DNA of 64,000 bases from the NCBI RefSeq assembly GCF_963082655.1, contig NC_081553.1, forward strand, positions 156,217,441 to 156,281,440, written 5' to 3'. Source of the stretch: Stomoxys calcitrans. Its lineage: Eukaryota > Arthropoda > Insecta > Diptera > Muscidae. Positions 34,061 to 44,184 of this stretch are shown here, one piece after another (position 1 is the stretch's first letter; each line of letters begins with the position of its first letter). The notes under the pieces are model-generated. The model ran no database searches and was not told where the DNA came from. It saw nothing but the letters and a program-made list of their open reading frames with translations. The translations under genes were made by a program, and so were the position numbers.

Positions 34061-34164
34061 AACCCCTTTTACACTGCCCTTTATATCCGGATTTAATGAC
34101 TCGATCATCTGTTTTTCCTTTGTAATATCAGCAGCCGTATTTAATGAGCATTGTAAACGGGGTT
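34061..34164. mobile_element. 104 bp Harbinger-type MITE with TAA duplication
   Basis: The ends AACCCCTTTTACACTGC and GCATTGTAAACGGGGTT are inverted repeats. TAA flanks both sides (34058-34060, 34165-34167). The homologous left arm of the inverted repeat near 28180-28200 lacks it. Confidence 0.75.
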
Positions 34165-34284
34165 TAATACGAAAAAAATGTCCGTAAAAGTTTTATATGA
34201 ATAAATTGGTATTAATAGCACTTTTTCTAAATAATTTTGTACATTTTATAGATTTGTGATGTTTTAAATTAATCACAAATCACA

Positions 34285-34571
34285 TAAAAAATTACCTGTT
34301 TTTGTTGTCAGTCTATTGAAAACAACCCCAAATTAAATTGTTTTCACAAATTTATGATTTAAACAGCTTTCTCAGAACTTTCACAATTTTTACGCATAAA
34401 AAATCAGTTTTTGCTCAAATTTTTGGGTTTTATCATACAAAAATAACATACAGAAGTGATAGCAAAAATGATGAATCGTATGTAAATTTACAATTTTGAC
34501 AAACATTTTATATTACATGTGCATATAAAAAAGTGACGTCATAAGATATCTACATGCTGTGTAATAGCGCC
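34285..34571 (-). mobile_element. TTAA-flanked MITE, truncated copy
   Basis: The right end CTACATGCTGTGTAATAGCG then CC is followed by TTAA (34572-34575). The interior matches the full copy at 43611-43930 in reverse orientation. The far terminus is missing. Confidence 0.65.
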
Positions 34572-34650
34572 TTAAGTTGGCAACATGGTTTGTTGTGAAT
34601 GTCATCTTAATACCGTAATACTGTTATATTAAAGGATTTTAAACGTGCAT

Positions 34651-34912
34651 GGCGAAACAATTACAGGTGGTCTCATTACACACCAAACACAATTCATATA
34701 GTGCAATCCGCCATCTTGTCATCAATCTGATCGACGTTTTGCCAACACGCAAAAAGAATTTTGTGTGTGTGTGTGTATATATGTGTGTACATGAGCAGAG
34801 AATATGCGAGAGAGAATATAACAACAAAGAGAATGCAAACAAAAATTTGACATTTAAATACTGTCAAACCTGGCCGGCTGTTAGCAGCTGCTTGTGTGAG
34901 ACCACCTTATTA
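34651..34912. mobile_element. MITE family 'ggtggtctca', copy near NUP42
   Basis: The ends (ggcgaaacaattacaggtgg then tctca; tgtgagaccaccttatt) are inverted. The interior has a (GT)n run and cctggccggctgttagcagc. Related copies are at 42161-42444 and, partially, 16040-16254. It ends about 300 bp upstream of the NUP42 start and could touch its promoter (inference). Confidence 0.65.
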
Positions 34913-35206
34913 AATACGACTTGATAAACGAGTAAATTATAAATTAAAACAATTGAAATTTGAAAAAATTAACAAAATGTGAAAAAAAAATTAATCCAAA
35001 TCAAGCTTTTGACTTTCTAGTGGGATTTGGAAACAACTCTGGAGTTGGGCAATTCCATCAGCTGTTCAAGTGAGCCAACCTTCTTAATTCAACCATGCCT
35101 ACAACTTTGCTCTCGATTGGCACACAGCCTTGATATCGATTGTGACATTTTCCATCAGATCAGCCGCTTAAAGCAATCGACCAATTTAATTGTTTTATCC
35201 ACAACT

Positions 35207-36310
35207 ATGGTTTTGTGCAAATTCTACCAGCATGGAACTTGTCGATTTGGTTCTAAGTGTCACAATGAACATTTTGACGTTCGGCAAATTATTAAAACTG
35301 ATGTGGAGGCAGCTATCAACGGTAAACAATGGCCACTTTCATCCTATGGTCCTTTTAAGGATAAACCCAGCATTCCCAATTTTATTGATGACCAATTATT
35401 TGAAGAAGTGCGTATGCTATGTTATGAAGCTAAGCAGAATAAATCTCTCCAACAATTTCATTTGAGATTTACAAATGAGGTTTTAGAAGCATCTAATAAA
35501 ATGAAAGCTTTACTGAATATGACTCCTGATATTGTCGATATAGTAATAAAATGCTATGATGCCCCCGCTGTAGACAATAATTCTGCCCAAACTGGTATTC
35601 CGTTTGGAGCAATATCGTCAGGCGGTGGTTTCTTCGGGAATTCGTTGGCGCATATCTCTTCGAATGAAAATGTGTTTGGTGCCGGTAAACAGGATAACAA
35701 TAGCACATTGGAAATTAAAAGTAGCTTTGAAGGGGGTTTTAATAACTCTTCGAACCAGAGCATATTTGGTTCATCGACTGTGTTTGGAAATACAAATGTT
35801 CAGCAACAAACTTCCAGTATGTTTAGTCAGCATCATCAGCCCTTGTTTTCGCAATCTCAGCAACAAAGCTGTGGTAATGGCTTTGGGTCTTTCTCTCAGC
35901 AAGTTCCAAAATCATTTGAACAATCACAGTTTAGTGGCAATATTTTTACGCCAACGGCTCCATCAACCAATACTCTAAACCAGACTTCCTTGCAGCTTGA
36001 AAATCGACATGAAATCATGGGACAATCATCTATACATCCAATGCCGCAGTCAAATAACCAACCTGTGTTTGGACAACAATCGCAAAATCTGTTTGGAACG
36101 CAGTACACACAACATGATCCAATAAGTATACCACATAGTATAAATTCAACGATCAATAATCCTCATAGAAATGGGCACGATATTGAGGTATCAAGTGTAT
36201 ACAGCAATATAGAAACTTTAACTGCAGTCGAGATTGAAGCATTTAAGTCAAATAGTTTTCAACTAGGAAAATTGCCAAAGAATCCACCACCTAAAGAGTT
36301 AATCAACTAA
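35207..36310 (+). CDS. NUP42: NUP42 (NUPL2/hCG1) FG nucleoporin
   Basis: This encodes a 367-residue nucleoporin of the cytoplasmic face of the nuclear pore, which in other species binds Gle1 and helps mRNA export. I start it at the ATG at 35207 because family members begin directly with the CCCH finger. Here that is MVLCKFYQHGTCRFGSKCHNEH-type, with Cys4-x7-Cys12-x5-Cys18-x3-His22. The frame stays open upstream to another ATG at 35027, but those 60 residues look unconserved and are probably 5' leader. A helical region (about residues 40-120) is followed by a Ser/Gln/Asn-rich domain with about eight FG dipeptides (IPFG, VFGAG, SIFGSS, TVFGNT, GFGSF, PVFGQQ, NLFGTQ). The C-terminus (LTAVEIEAFKSNSFQLGKLP then NPPPKELIN) matches the Gle1-binding end of NUP42. 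No intron is seen. The base three before the start codon is A. The stop codon overlaps the stop of a minus-strand reading frame. Confidence 0.92.
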   Translation: MVLCKFYQHGTCRFGSKCHNEHFDVRQIIKTDVEAAINGKQWPLSSYGPFKDKPSIPNFIDDQLFEEVRMLCYEAKQNKSLQQFHLRFTNEVLEASNKMKALLNMTPDIVDIVIKCYDAPAVDNNSAQTGIPFGAISSGGGFFGNSLAHISSNENVFGAGKQDNNSTLEIKSSFEGGFNNSSNQSIFGSSTVFGNTNVQQQTSSMFSQHHQPLFSQSQQQSCGNGFGSFSQQVPKSFEQSQFSGNIFTPTAPSTNTLNQTSLQLENRHEIMGQSSIHPMPQSNNQPVFGQQSQNLFGTQYTQHDPISIPHSINSTINNPHRNGHDIEVSSVYSNIETLTAVEIEAFKSNSFQLGKLPKNPPPKELIN

Positions 36311-36392
36311 TTCTCCAAAGCGCATTTATAGAACGTACCATTCATTATTCCGCAATAGTTCTTGCTGCAATTCATTGGCAAGTTGCAACCAT
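36307..36392 (-). CDS. Possible terminal exon of a small Cys-rich peptide
   Basis: On the minus strand, a pyrimidine-rich tract ending ttcaacttcag precedes an open segment DGCNLPMNCSKNYCGIMNG and then TFYKCALEN followed by a TAG stop. The segment has four spaced cysteines. The stop overlaps the NUP42 stop in the tetranucleotide CTAA at 36307-36310 (TAG on minus, TAA on plus). If real, this is the last exon of a small, perhaps secreted, protein converging on NUP42. The upstream exon was not found; a MITE starts about 40 bases beyond the acceptor. I do not recognise the family, and chance is a real alternative. Confidence 0.22.
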
Positions 36393-36433
36393 CCTGAAGT
36401 TGAAATGTGGGATCACAACAGAAATAAAAATTT

Positions 36434-36670
36434 GTATTATGGCTGGTATTGTGTTTGTTTTTCACATTGGAAAGCCCACATTTTTCCCGATTACGTTTTG
36501 AAACACAAAAAAAATTCATTGATAACAATACTTTTATTAAAATTATTTCATAACTTATGGGGAAATGTCCTACTGAATAAAATCAGGACTTTTTTGCTTC
36601 AGAATCTATTATCCAATAAAAGTAATCATGAAAAATTTTCTCGAAAAGCCAACATAGTACCATCATTTAC
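36434..36670. mobile_element. MITE family 'ggctggtatta', copy 2
   Basis: Left end tatggctggtattgtgtttg; interior aatgtcctactgaataaaat; a degraded right end around gccaacatagtaccatc. Confidence 0.6.
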
Positions 36671-36835
36671 GCATATTATTTTATTAATGCCGGTAATAGT
36701 GCTTCAGCAGTCTGGAAAATGAAAGAAAAAATAAACAATACAAATAAATCAACATAAGAAAGTATAGATGTTATAAAATTTCAACAACATAAATGTATTT
36801 TAATAGATTATATACTGCTGTATTTTGTTGCTTTT

Positions 36836-37035
36836 TTAGCAGTGTTTTGTGTCCCATCCATTCGTCTGCTGGATTTTGTTGGGGTGCGTCCGGAGGGATC
36901 TGGCCTTAAGTCGTAAGTAAGGGGCAGTTAAACGGGTGGCGTGTGTCTTGTGCAGGGCAACCAAACGTGGTGATTTAACATCATTTTTAAAATTTTTGAC
37001 CTTTTGAATCTGCGTGAAGTTAGTGACGTCGCTAA
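36836..37035 (-). CDS. Unrecognised coding-like segment, possible 3' exon
   Basis: A minus-strand frame ending TAA at 36836 encodes roughly 60 residues of basic, protein-like sequence (VKSPRLVALHKTHATR, APYLRLKARSLRTHPNK, QQTNGWDTKHC). Composition and codon use look more like coding DNA than the nearby repeats, and I cannot match it to any transposon here. An AG that could act as an acceptor lies near 37017. Immediately upstream on this strand (from 37045) the sequence becomes a repeat also found at 21.5, 26.0 and 43.3 kb, so any upstream exon would be beyond it. It could be a host gene's last exon or a pseudogene fragment. I do not recognise the product. Confidence 0.3.
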
Positions 37036-37044
37036 CTTTCGATA

Positions 37045-37150
37045 ACAAAAATCAGAGTTGCACTAATTACTGATTTTGACTAATAGTGAACACAATATTT
37101 TGTTGTTGGGAACTGCCACTATCTGTAAATTAATATATCTTGTGAGTTAT
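37045..37150. mobile_element. Repeat family 'cagctgagtacaatt', partial copy 3
   Basis: Only the half with aatcagagttgcactaatta and ctgtaaattaatatatctt is present; it joins the satellite on its right. Confidence 0.5.
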
Positions 37151-37790
37151 CTACTTTCAGCCTGGAGGCCAGGGGCGGACGTTCAAAAAAGTACGTATAC
37201 TAAGTCAAAGGCGAGATCAACACCTTTTATTTGGTGTATCACACATGTTCCATAACTGATTTTTGAAGATTAATACCTCCAGGCAGGACACAAATTCCAG
37301 TCTGGAAACCATAAATGGACTTCGTTCAAAAAAATGTGTGTATACCAAGTCAAAGGTGTACCACGCATTTCCCAGAACTGTTTTTCGTAGAACAATCCTT
37401 CCAGATTTCTATTTCGAAACTGGAGGGCATGAAACAAAATCCAGCCTGAAAGCCATAAACGGACTTCGTTCAAAAAAGTGCTTATAACAAATCAGAGGGA
37501 GATCAACACCTTCAAATTGGTGTACCACACATATCCAAGAACTGTACGACATGACACAAAATTCAGTCTGGAACCCATAAATGGACTTCGTTCAAAAAAG
37601 TGCGTATACCAAGTGGAAGGGGAGATCAGTACCTTTAATTTGGTATACCACACATATCCCAGAACTGTTTATCGTATAACAATCCTTCCAAATCTCTAGT
37701 TTGAAACTGGAGGCCAGGCAATAAATCTAGTCTGGAAGCCATAAATGAACTTCGTTCAAAACAATTCGTACACCAAGTCAAAGGAGATTA
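37150..37790. repeat. Satellite-like tandem repeat, ~120-165 bp unit
   Basis: About four to five diverged units each contain cataaatggacttcgttca, a tggtgtaccacacatatcc block and ctggaggccaggacac. The phrase acttcgttcaaaa recurs at about 37320, 37465, 37585 and 37745. A second cluster is at 41765-42150. Confidence 0.75.
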
Positions 37791-37949
37791 TTTTTCTAGT
37801 CGTTAAGTGGAGCGGACATGTTTTTATTTCACTCCTCAAAGAAAAAATATTCGTATCTCGGAATAGGTACTACCTATTAAAAAAAAATTGAAGGCTTTTG
37901 GAGTAGGCTAGAATTGGATTGCAAAGACCCAACAGCTACGGTGGTGGCG

Positions 37950-38745
37950 TCAGACCGTAGCGTGTTGTTCTCCCCTCCTATAGGTGTGAGTGCCTTAGCA
38001 CTTGTAGTCGAGAGTAATGCTTCAAACGGAAGACGGATAAACCAGATGGATGCATAGTTCGTTTAGGTAAAGTTGGTGTTTCCGACTCGGATTCAGACAG
38101 CGACGGTGTCAATGAAACAATCAACGCAGCCGAATCGAGAGATGATAGAAGGGATAGAACTGACATTCCAAGCACTTCTACGAAAACCGGAAAAATAATC
38201 TTGGAAAGAATCAGATTAGAAGAAAAAAAACTAGCCGCAAGTACTCAGAGAAAACCAAACCAGCCATCTGCCAATGGAGATTCCAGACAGTGTCCTGCGG
38301 AAGTAGAAAAAGTCGGAACAGCAACGAAGAAAGCGCGCACGGCCCCTGAGTCTTCATGGAGGACTGCGACTTCCATGGTAAGGTGCCTCCCTCTTACGCC
38401 AGAGTGGCAAGGAAGCACAACAGAGATGAGCTGACTTATGCAATCATCAATATCGGCAGTGCATCCAGTAGGATTCCACAAGATTGTGGGTCTCAAGAGG
38501 AGTATCAGTTAACTATCGAATTATCCAACATGCGTGAAACTCTGTAGAGGGTCCACCCATACAAATGATGAGCTGCGGGTATAGAGGGGACATCTTTACA
38601 TTGAGTTTTTCGTTAGCGGAATGAATTGAGACCGTCAAACAGTTCGTCAGAGCTATCCACGCTCCCTGGGAGGGCGCAAAGCTCAACCTGGTGAGAAAGA
38701 TGTACATCCCCCAGCTCACAGGCGACGGTTTTCATCAAGGGACGG
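37950..38745 (+). pseudogene. LINE ORF1 (gag-like) fragment
   Basis: A + frame rich in Ser/Asp/Lys (TDIPSTSTKTGKIILERIRL; KKARTAPESSWRT) is followed by VPPSYARVARKHNRDELTYA and then the ORF1 end (gctatccacgctccctggga, encoding WEGAKLNLV-like). This resembles the ORF1 end of the minus-strand LINE at 33353-33622. Frames shift twice. Confidence 0.6.
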
Positions 38746-38754
38746 GGCAGTAAT

Positions 38755-39210
38755 GCCAATGGGCAAAATCGGTCCATGTTTTGATATATTGTAGCTGACA
38801 TATAAACCGGTCTTGGGTTTTGACTTCTTGAGCCTCTAGAGGGCGCAATTCTCATTCGAATTGGAAGAAATTTTGTACAACGGCTTCTCTCATGACCTTC
38901 AACAAAAGTGTCCAATATAATCTGAATCGATCAATATCTTATGCAGCTCCCATATAAACCGATCTCACGATTTTGCTCCTTGAGCCTCTACAAGGCGCAA
39001 TTCTTATCCGAATGGACTGAAATATTACACAATGACTTCTACAATGTTCAGCAGTCAATTCATTTGTGGTCCGAATCGGACTTTAACTTGATATATATAG
39101 CTCCAATAGCATAATAGTTTTTGTTCATTATTCTTTGTTTGCCTAAAATGCGACAAATGCGATCCATGGTGGAGGGTATATAAGATTCGGCCCGGCCGAA
39201 CTTGTTTTAA
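38755..39210 (-). repeat. Dispersed fly repeat, copy 3
   Basis: Reverse orientation, ending gatccatggtggagggtata, then agattcggcccggccgaact. It has one to two internal units. Confidence 0.75.
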
Positions 39211-39499
39211 TATAAAATAAATATATATATATTAATTTAATTATGCCTAAAAGGCTTTATAGAGGCTAGCTGGCAAAAAAACAAATTATGTCTCCAATTT
39301 TTATATTAAAATTAACAATGGCAAAATAATATATTTTTTTTCGTTTTTTTTTTTTTTAATTTAGGACAAATAATGTACAAATAAAGTTTTACAAAGGCAG
39401 AAGTATTTCAACATTTTCAATCAAATATTTTTTAATTTTGTTCAAAGCATGAACATTCTGTAATTTCTTTTAATGATACTGGGAGCAAATTATATGATT

Positions 39500-40760
39500 A
39501 TATTGATTGTCCTGTGATTCGATGTGTGGTATTAAAATTTGAGTTAGATTGTACAGTATGCGACCAAACACATCTGATGCACTTAAAAACATACAAATTT
39601 ATTTGTTGTTTATATAAAGCTTTAATTGGAAGTACATTAATAGCATAATTTTTAAAAAGGTCAGAAGTACAGTATCTTCGCCGTAGGTTAAATTTCAATT
39701 TTCAATGCTGTATTTTGAGCCGATTGTAAAGATCTAAGGGCCGTTGCATCTTTTGCTGCATATATCATCGGCAAATAAGTGAAATGCGAGTAAACTAAGG
39801 ACTGATAAGTCATCATTTTTAATTCAGAGCTGAGCTTGTTTTAGAATTTATATAAAACTCCTATTCCAGATGCAATCCTAGATTTCAATTTAAAAATGTG
39901 TTCTTCCCATGATAAGTTCTGGCTTAAATGCATTCCAAGATATTTTACTCCCGCTGACTCACTAATATGTTGGCCACCTATATATAAAATAATAACGTTC
40001 CTTGAAGCATGAGGTCTAAATCGTACAAACCTATTTTTATTTGAGTTCAATAAGAGTTTATTGAGTCTTAAGTATTCAACGAGAATAGATGCGTCATACC
40101 CTATTTGAGTTTGCAAATCCCTTGTGTAATCGTAATGGTATATGAGACAAATGTCGCCTGCACATAAAAATAATTGGCCAAAAAACTTAATATCCTTAAA
40201 ATCATTTATATTAATCTTAAACAACCATACACTACCTGGTGGTACACCGCATGGAACCGGACATATGTCGCTAATATCCTCTTCAAAAGCTATTTCTATT
40301 CGCCAAATAGCTTTTACACAATAAAATGGTGTTGGCTGTGCTCAGTGACCTTAAGTTTCGGAATAGGCGTTATCTTCTACAGCTTAAGTACATAGGAAAA
40401 TTTGCCTCGTCTATCAATAGATTTAAAATCAAGGTCAGAAATTAAGCGACAATATGCTTTCTCGTCAATAAAATTTTATCGAAACCAGAAGCCCTAAAGT
40501 TACCTAAACTTTCCATTACATTCTGAATGACATCCAAAGAAACCGGCTCCAGATGAAAATACGTATTTGTCGGGACCAACGCCCGAAAAGCATTTATGTC
40601 ATCTGTCGCAGAACACGGTATTGTAGAACGTAAATACAGCATAAAATCAGAAAAGTACAGATTAAAATATTGAGCTTTATCCTTATGCCACAATAGCAGA
40701 ATGCCATTCTCTGTTAGAATACCTGGTAGGCTTGCTTTTATTTCCCAGTCTGTTTATTTA
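39500..40760 (-). mobile_element. CR1/Jockey-like LINE RT fragment
   Basis: Minus pieces: NTYFHLEPVSLDVIQNVMES (RT entry) at 40442-40693; then GDICLIYHYDYTRDLQTQIG, a degraded YADD region (Tyr-His-Tyr-Asp), with GVKYLGMHLSQNLSWEEHIF, at 39841-40224; and a thumb remnant to 39498. Related to 24680-25745. Confidence 0.7.
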
Positions 40761-40904
40761 AAAACCTCCACGTCTTATTTATATCACCATTGCATTTCTG
40801 CAAATTATGCCGACAGTAATTATTTATTAAATTCTTACTACATTATTTTATGACCTTACCCACTCTTTTGAGTATCCCATTTATGCATTTCTTATCCCTA
40901 TTGT

Positions 40905-41765
40905 TCTTTAAATTTAGATTGTCCAAGCATAGACGACATTGACGAAAATGTCAATAATATTACGACTGCACTGGTGAGGTCCTTCAAAGAAAGTTTTCCT
41001 CTTAGGGAAAGGAAATCAGCCCAAGAAAAACCCTGCATGACCGGAGATTTTGTAATATAGGGAAAAATGCCGCAGACTTTTTAACAGTACACGTCGTAAC
41101 AAAGCGGAAGTTTATTAGGATGTGTATTACACACGGCTCAAGGAATACAACGACCTGGGAACAGGTCGATAGCGTTAATGACGCCGCTAAGATAAAAAGT
41201 TTCTCTCAAAAATCCATGTCCAAACTGAAACGTTAGTAGACGAGATGGGAGTGAGAGCAGAGACAACGGAGGACAAGTTGAGGCTTTTGATGAAAATCCA
41301 TTTTCCACAGGATTCGACGGGACTCGTGGAGACACCGGAATCTACAAATAATGATGTTAGCCGAAGGTTTATAATTACGGAATTTATGTTCAAGAAAGCC
41401 TTGAGGAGCTTCAAACCATTTAAGTCACCCGGACCTGATGAAATATTTCCGGCGTTACTATAGAAAGAGGCAGACTACCTGGCGCCCCACCTTGGCGATA
41501 TTTTCAAAGGGTGCCTGGACTTGCATATACTCTAAAAGCCTGGCGGGAGGAAAGGGTGGTGTTTATACCCAAGCCCGACAAGACAAGTTATGCGACACCA
41601 AAGGCCTATAGACCTACAAGCCTTACGTCCTTTCTACTCAAAACCATGGAACGCATTTTGGACACCATGATAAAGAGTAGGACATCCAGTGAACTGCTCA
41701 AATACAAACAGCATGCCTATGTCAAGGGAAGGTCGGTGGAGACTGCCATGCACGACTTAGTTAAA
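40905..41765 (+). mobile_element. LOA/I-like LINE fragment
   Basis: RT entry (MFKKALRSFKPFKSPGPDEI) at 41245-41463, and RT ([38 protein letters not shown]) at 41511-41792. It is cut off at about 41765 by the satellite sequence. Confidence 0.75.
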
Positions 41766-42150
41766 AATGTGCGTATACCAAATCAATCGTAGAACAATTC
41801 TTCCAGATACTGTTTATTAATTGGAGGGTAGGACACAATATACAGTCTGGAGACCATACATGAACTTCGTTCAATAAAGTGCGTATGTATGTCAAATTCA
41901 GGAGGAATTCGGTACCTTTAATTTGGCATACCACACTTACCCAGAACGGTTTTTCGTAGAAAATCCTTCCAGATTTCCGTTTCGAAAATGGAGAGCAGGA
42001 CACAAAAATCAGTCTAGAGGCCATAAATGAACTTCGTTCAAAAAAGTTCGTATAGCAAATCAAAGAAGAGATCAGTACCTTTCATTTGATGTTCGCTGAA
42101 TAATCCTTCCGGATTTCTATTTGGAAACTGCAGTGCAGGGCAAATGCCAA
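41765..42150. repeat. Satellite-like repeat, second cluster
   Basis: About 2.5 units of the same repeat as 37150-37790, with a 161 bp spacing between successive acttcgttca blocks (about 41861 and 42022). Confidence 0.7.
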
Positions 42151-42160
42151 GGTGGATTTA

Positions 42161-42444
42161 AAAATGTGGTCTCACGCGGATTTAAAAAGGTGGTCTCACG
42201 CGAACCTCCGTTAACAGCTGGTCAGGTTTGACGGCATTAAGGTGACAGATTTTTGTTTGCATTATCTTCGTTGGTATCTTCTTTCTCGCATATTCTTTGC
42301 TCATGTACGCATACGTATACAAACATACTAGCAAATTTCATTGTGTGTCTTGGCCAAACGTCGATCAGCTTGATGACAAAATGGCGGATTGCACCATATG
42401 ATTTGCAGTTGTTGTAAAAATGAGACCACCTTTAATTGTTTCGC
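42161..42444. mobile_element. MITE family 'ggtggtctca', copy 3
   Basis: The left end is duplicated (two ggtctcacgcg blocks about 30 bp apart); the right end is gagaccacctttaattgttt then cgcc. The interior matches 34651-34912 in reverse. Confidence 0.65.
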
Positions 42445-42637
42445 CAAAACGTGACAACATTGGATTTGTATTCAATTAAGTCGAAAATATTTCCAATGTG
42501 TGTACGCCGTTTTTCATTCCAAACTAAAATATCGTTTCATTATAAATTTGCGAAAGATCACAAGTTAGTTAGCATGTAAAAGTGGACATAAGTTTCTGTT
42601 TCACCGTGCAAACTATCACGATTTCTTTTTGTATATA

Positions 42638-42876
42638 TTGGGTTGCTCAAAAAGTAATTGCGGATTTTTCATATAGTCGGCGTTGACAATTTTTTTCACA
42701 GCTTGTGACTCTGTAATTGCATTCTTTCTTCTGTCAGTTATCAGCTGTTACTTTTAGCTTACTTTAGAAAAAAAAGTGTAAAAAAAGTATATTTGATTAA
42801 AGTTCATTCTAAGATTTATTAAAAATGCATTTACTTTCTTTTAAAAACCCGCAATTACTTTTTGTGCAACCCAATA
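42638..42876. mobile_element. Mariner-derived MITE, copy 4
   Basis: 239 bp with ends TTGGGTTGCTCAAAAAGTAA and TTACTTTTTGTGCAACCCAA, flanked by TA. Confidence 0.88.
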
Positions 42877-42925
42877 ATAGATTCCGAAGCAAAAAACTTG
42901 CAGATTTCATTTATTGTATTATGTT

Positions 42926-43191
42926 GTCAGTGAGAATTTTGCAGTTTTTGAAAAAAAGTAATCGTATAAATCATGGGGTTTTCATTGTGAAATAGGAACT
43001 TAATACCCACCTTAACCTGATAACTAACTTGTGAAACAAAGCCATGCACAAAACCTATGTCAGTGAGAATTTTGCAGTTTTTGAAAAAAAGTATTCGTAT
43101 AAATCATGGGGTTTTCATTGTGAAATAGGAACTTAATACCCACCTTAACCTGATAACTAACTTGTGAAACAAAGCCATGCACAAAACCTTT
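42926..43191. repeat. Near-identical 133 bp tandem duplication
   Basis: 42926-43058 and 43059-43191 are direct copies (gtcagtgagaattttgcagt ... catgcacaaaacct). I see one substitution (gtaatcg vs gtattcg). Confidence 0.9.
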
Positions 43192-43266
43192 CATTAAAGA
43201 CTGTTTTTGGTAAACATGTGAACACTAAACCCACATGATGTTGTATTTCAGACTACTGAAGTGCGA

Positions 43267-43530
43267 GACACCAAGATATATTAATGTACAAGTACTGGCA
43301 GTTGCCCAACAGCAAAATATTCATTGCGCTATCTGTCGAAATCAGTGATTAGCGCAACTCTGATTTTGTGTATGTTACAAGTTCGCGCCATTTTTCGTTG
43401 TTTGTGTGTGGCATGGTTCAATACAATACACACACCCAACCAACACTCATTGATAGATAGTGCACTTCGCGAGAAAAAATTGTATTCAGCTTTTTACGGT
43501 ACATTACCTGTTAATAATGTCATGATACCA
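43267..43530. mobile_element. Repeat family 'cagctgagtacaatt', copy 4
   Basis: Runs from gacaccaagatatattaatg to attacctgttaataatgtca; reverse orientation relative to 21475. Confidence 0.55.
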
Positions 43531-43610
43531 ACCCTTACTGGCCACATTGATATTTCGATAATACGCAATCTGGTTACTACGCGATAATTCCTCCATTGAT
43601 TTCTGCTTAA

Positions 43611-43930
43611 AGGCGTTATTACACAGCATGTAGATGTCTTATGACATGCCAACTTTTGTATTCACATGTAATTGAAAATGTTTGTCAAAATTGTCAATTT
43701 ACATATGATTCATCATTTTTGTTATCACACCTGTATGTTATTTTCGTAAAAATTTGAGCAAAAGCTGATATTTTTGCGCTAAAATTGTTAAAAGTTGTGA
43801 AAAAAAGCTAGTTAAATCATAAATTTGGGAAAACAAGTTATTTTGGGGTTTATTTCTTTCGACTGACAACAAAAACAGCCAACATGTGCTAAATTTGTCA
43901 TAAGTCAACTACATGCCGTGCAAAAGATCA
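43611..43930. mobile_element. TTAA-flanked MITE, full copy (320 bp)
   Basis: TTAA flanks both ends (43607-43610, 43931-43934), as in piggyBac-type elements. Subterminal inverted repeats are acacagcatgtagatgtctt then atgac and its counterpart gtcataagtcaactacatgc. A truncated relative is at 34285-34571. Confidence 0.65.
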
Positions 43931-44184
43931 TTAAACTGTGCAGTGTTGACAAACACAAACACACATACATAACTTGATATTTGTGAGATAAGACACATCC
44001 ATCTATTAAACAATCAAGAAGTGGAGTTAATGTTAACAACAAATGAGAAACAAGAATGACAACAAAGAACAGTAAAGAAATTTCGGGGAATACTAGAAAC
44101 AATGTGTGATGACGTAATAAGAAAATCTTTACAATTTGAAATTTAAAATTGCGGAAATTTAACTAAAGGGACCTTAATACTAAT

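Larger units (their letters stand above)
28085..34280. repeat. Large inverted-repeat structure, arms about 0.3 kb net, ~6 kb apart
   Basis: Left-arm pieces 28085-28225 and 28928-29068 match, in inverted order, right-arm pieces 34018-34280 and 33618-33790. Shared blocks include the reverse complement of aattggtatcgatagca, of tacattttat and of aaaacaagagaaaa, then cgtttagttaac and gaaaacagctga. The left arm is split by the dispersed repeat (28237-28925); the right arm by the 104 bp MITE (34061-34164). The interior is occupied by LINE and MITE sequence. It may be a DNA transposon with long terminal repeats or an inverted segmental duplication. Confidence 0.6.

Noticed and set aside
34760..34790. 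(GT)n run as a regulatory element of NUP42
   Set aside because: It is the interior of a dispersed MITE with copies elsewhere; no evidence for regulation.
35027..35206. A 60-residue N-terminal extension of NUP42
   Set aside because: Family proteins start directly at the CCCH finger, and the extension has no recognisable conservation; probably 5' leader.
37257..37700. Short protein with repeated SKKCVY/LRSKKC-like segments
   Set aside because: The repetition comes from the satellite unit being read in frame by chance.
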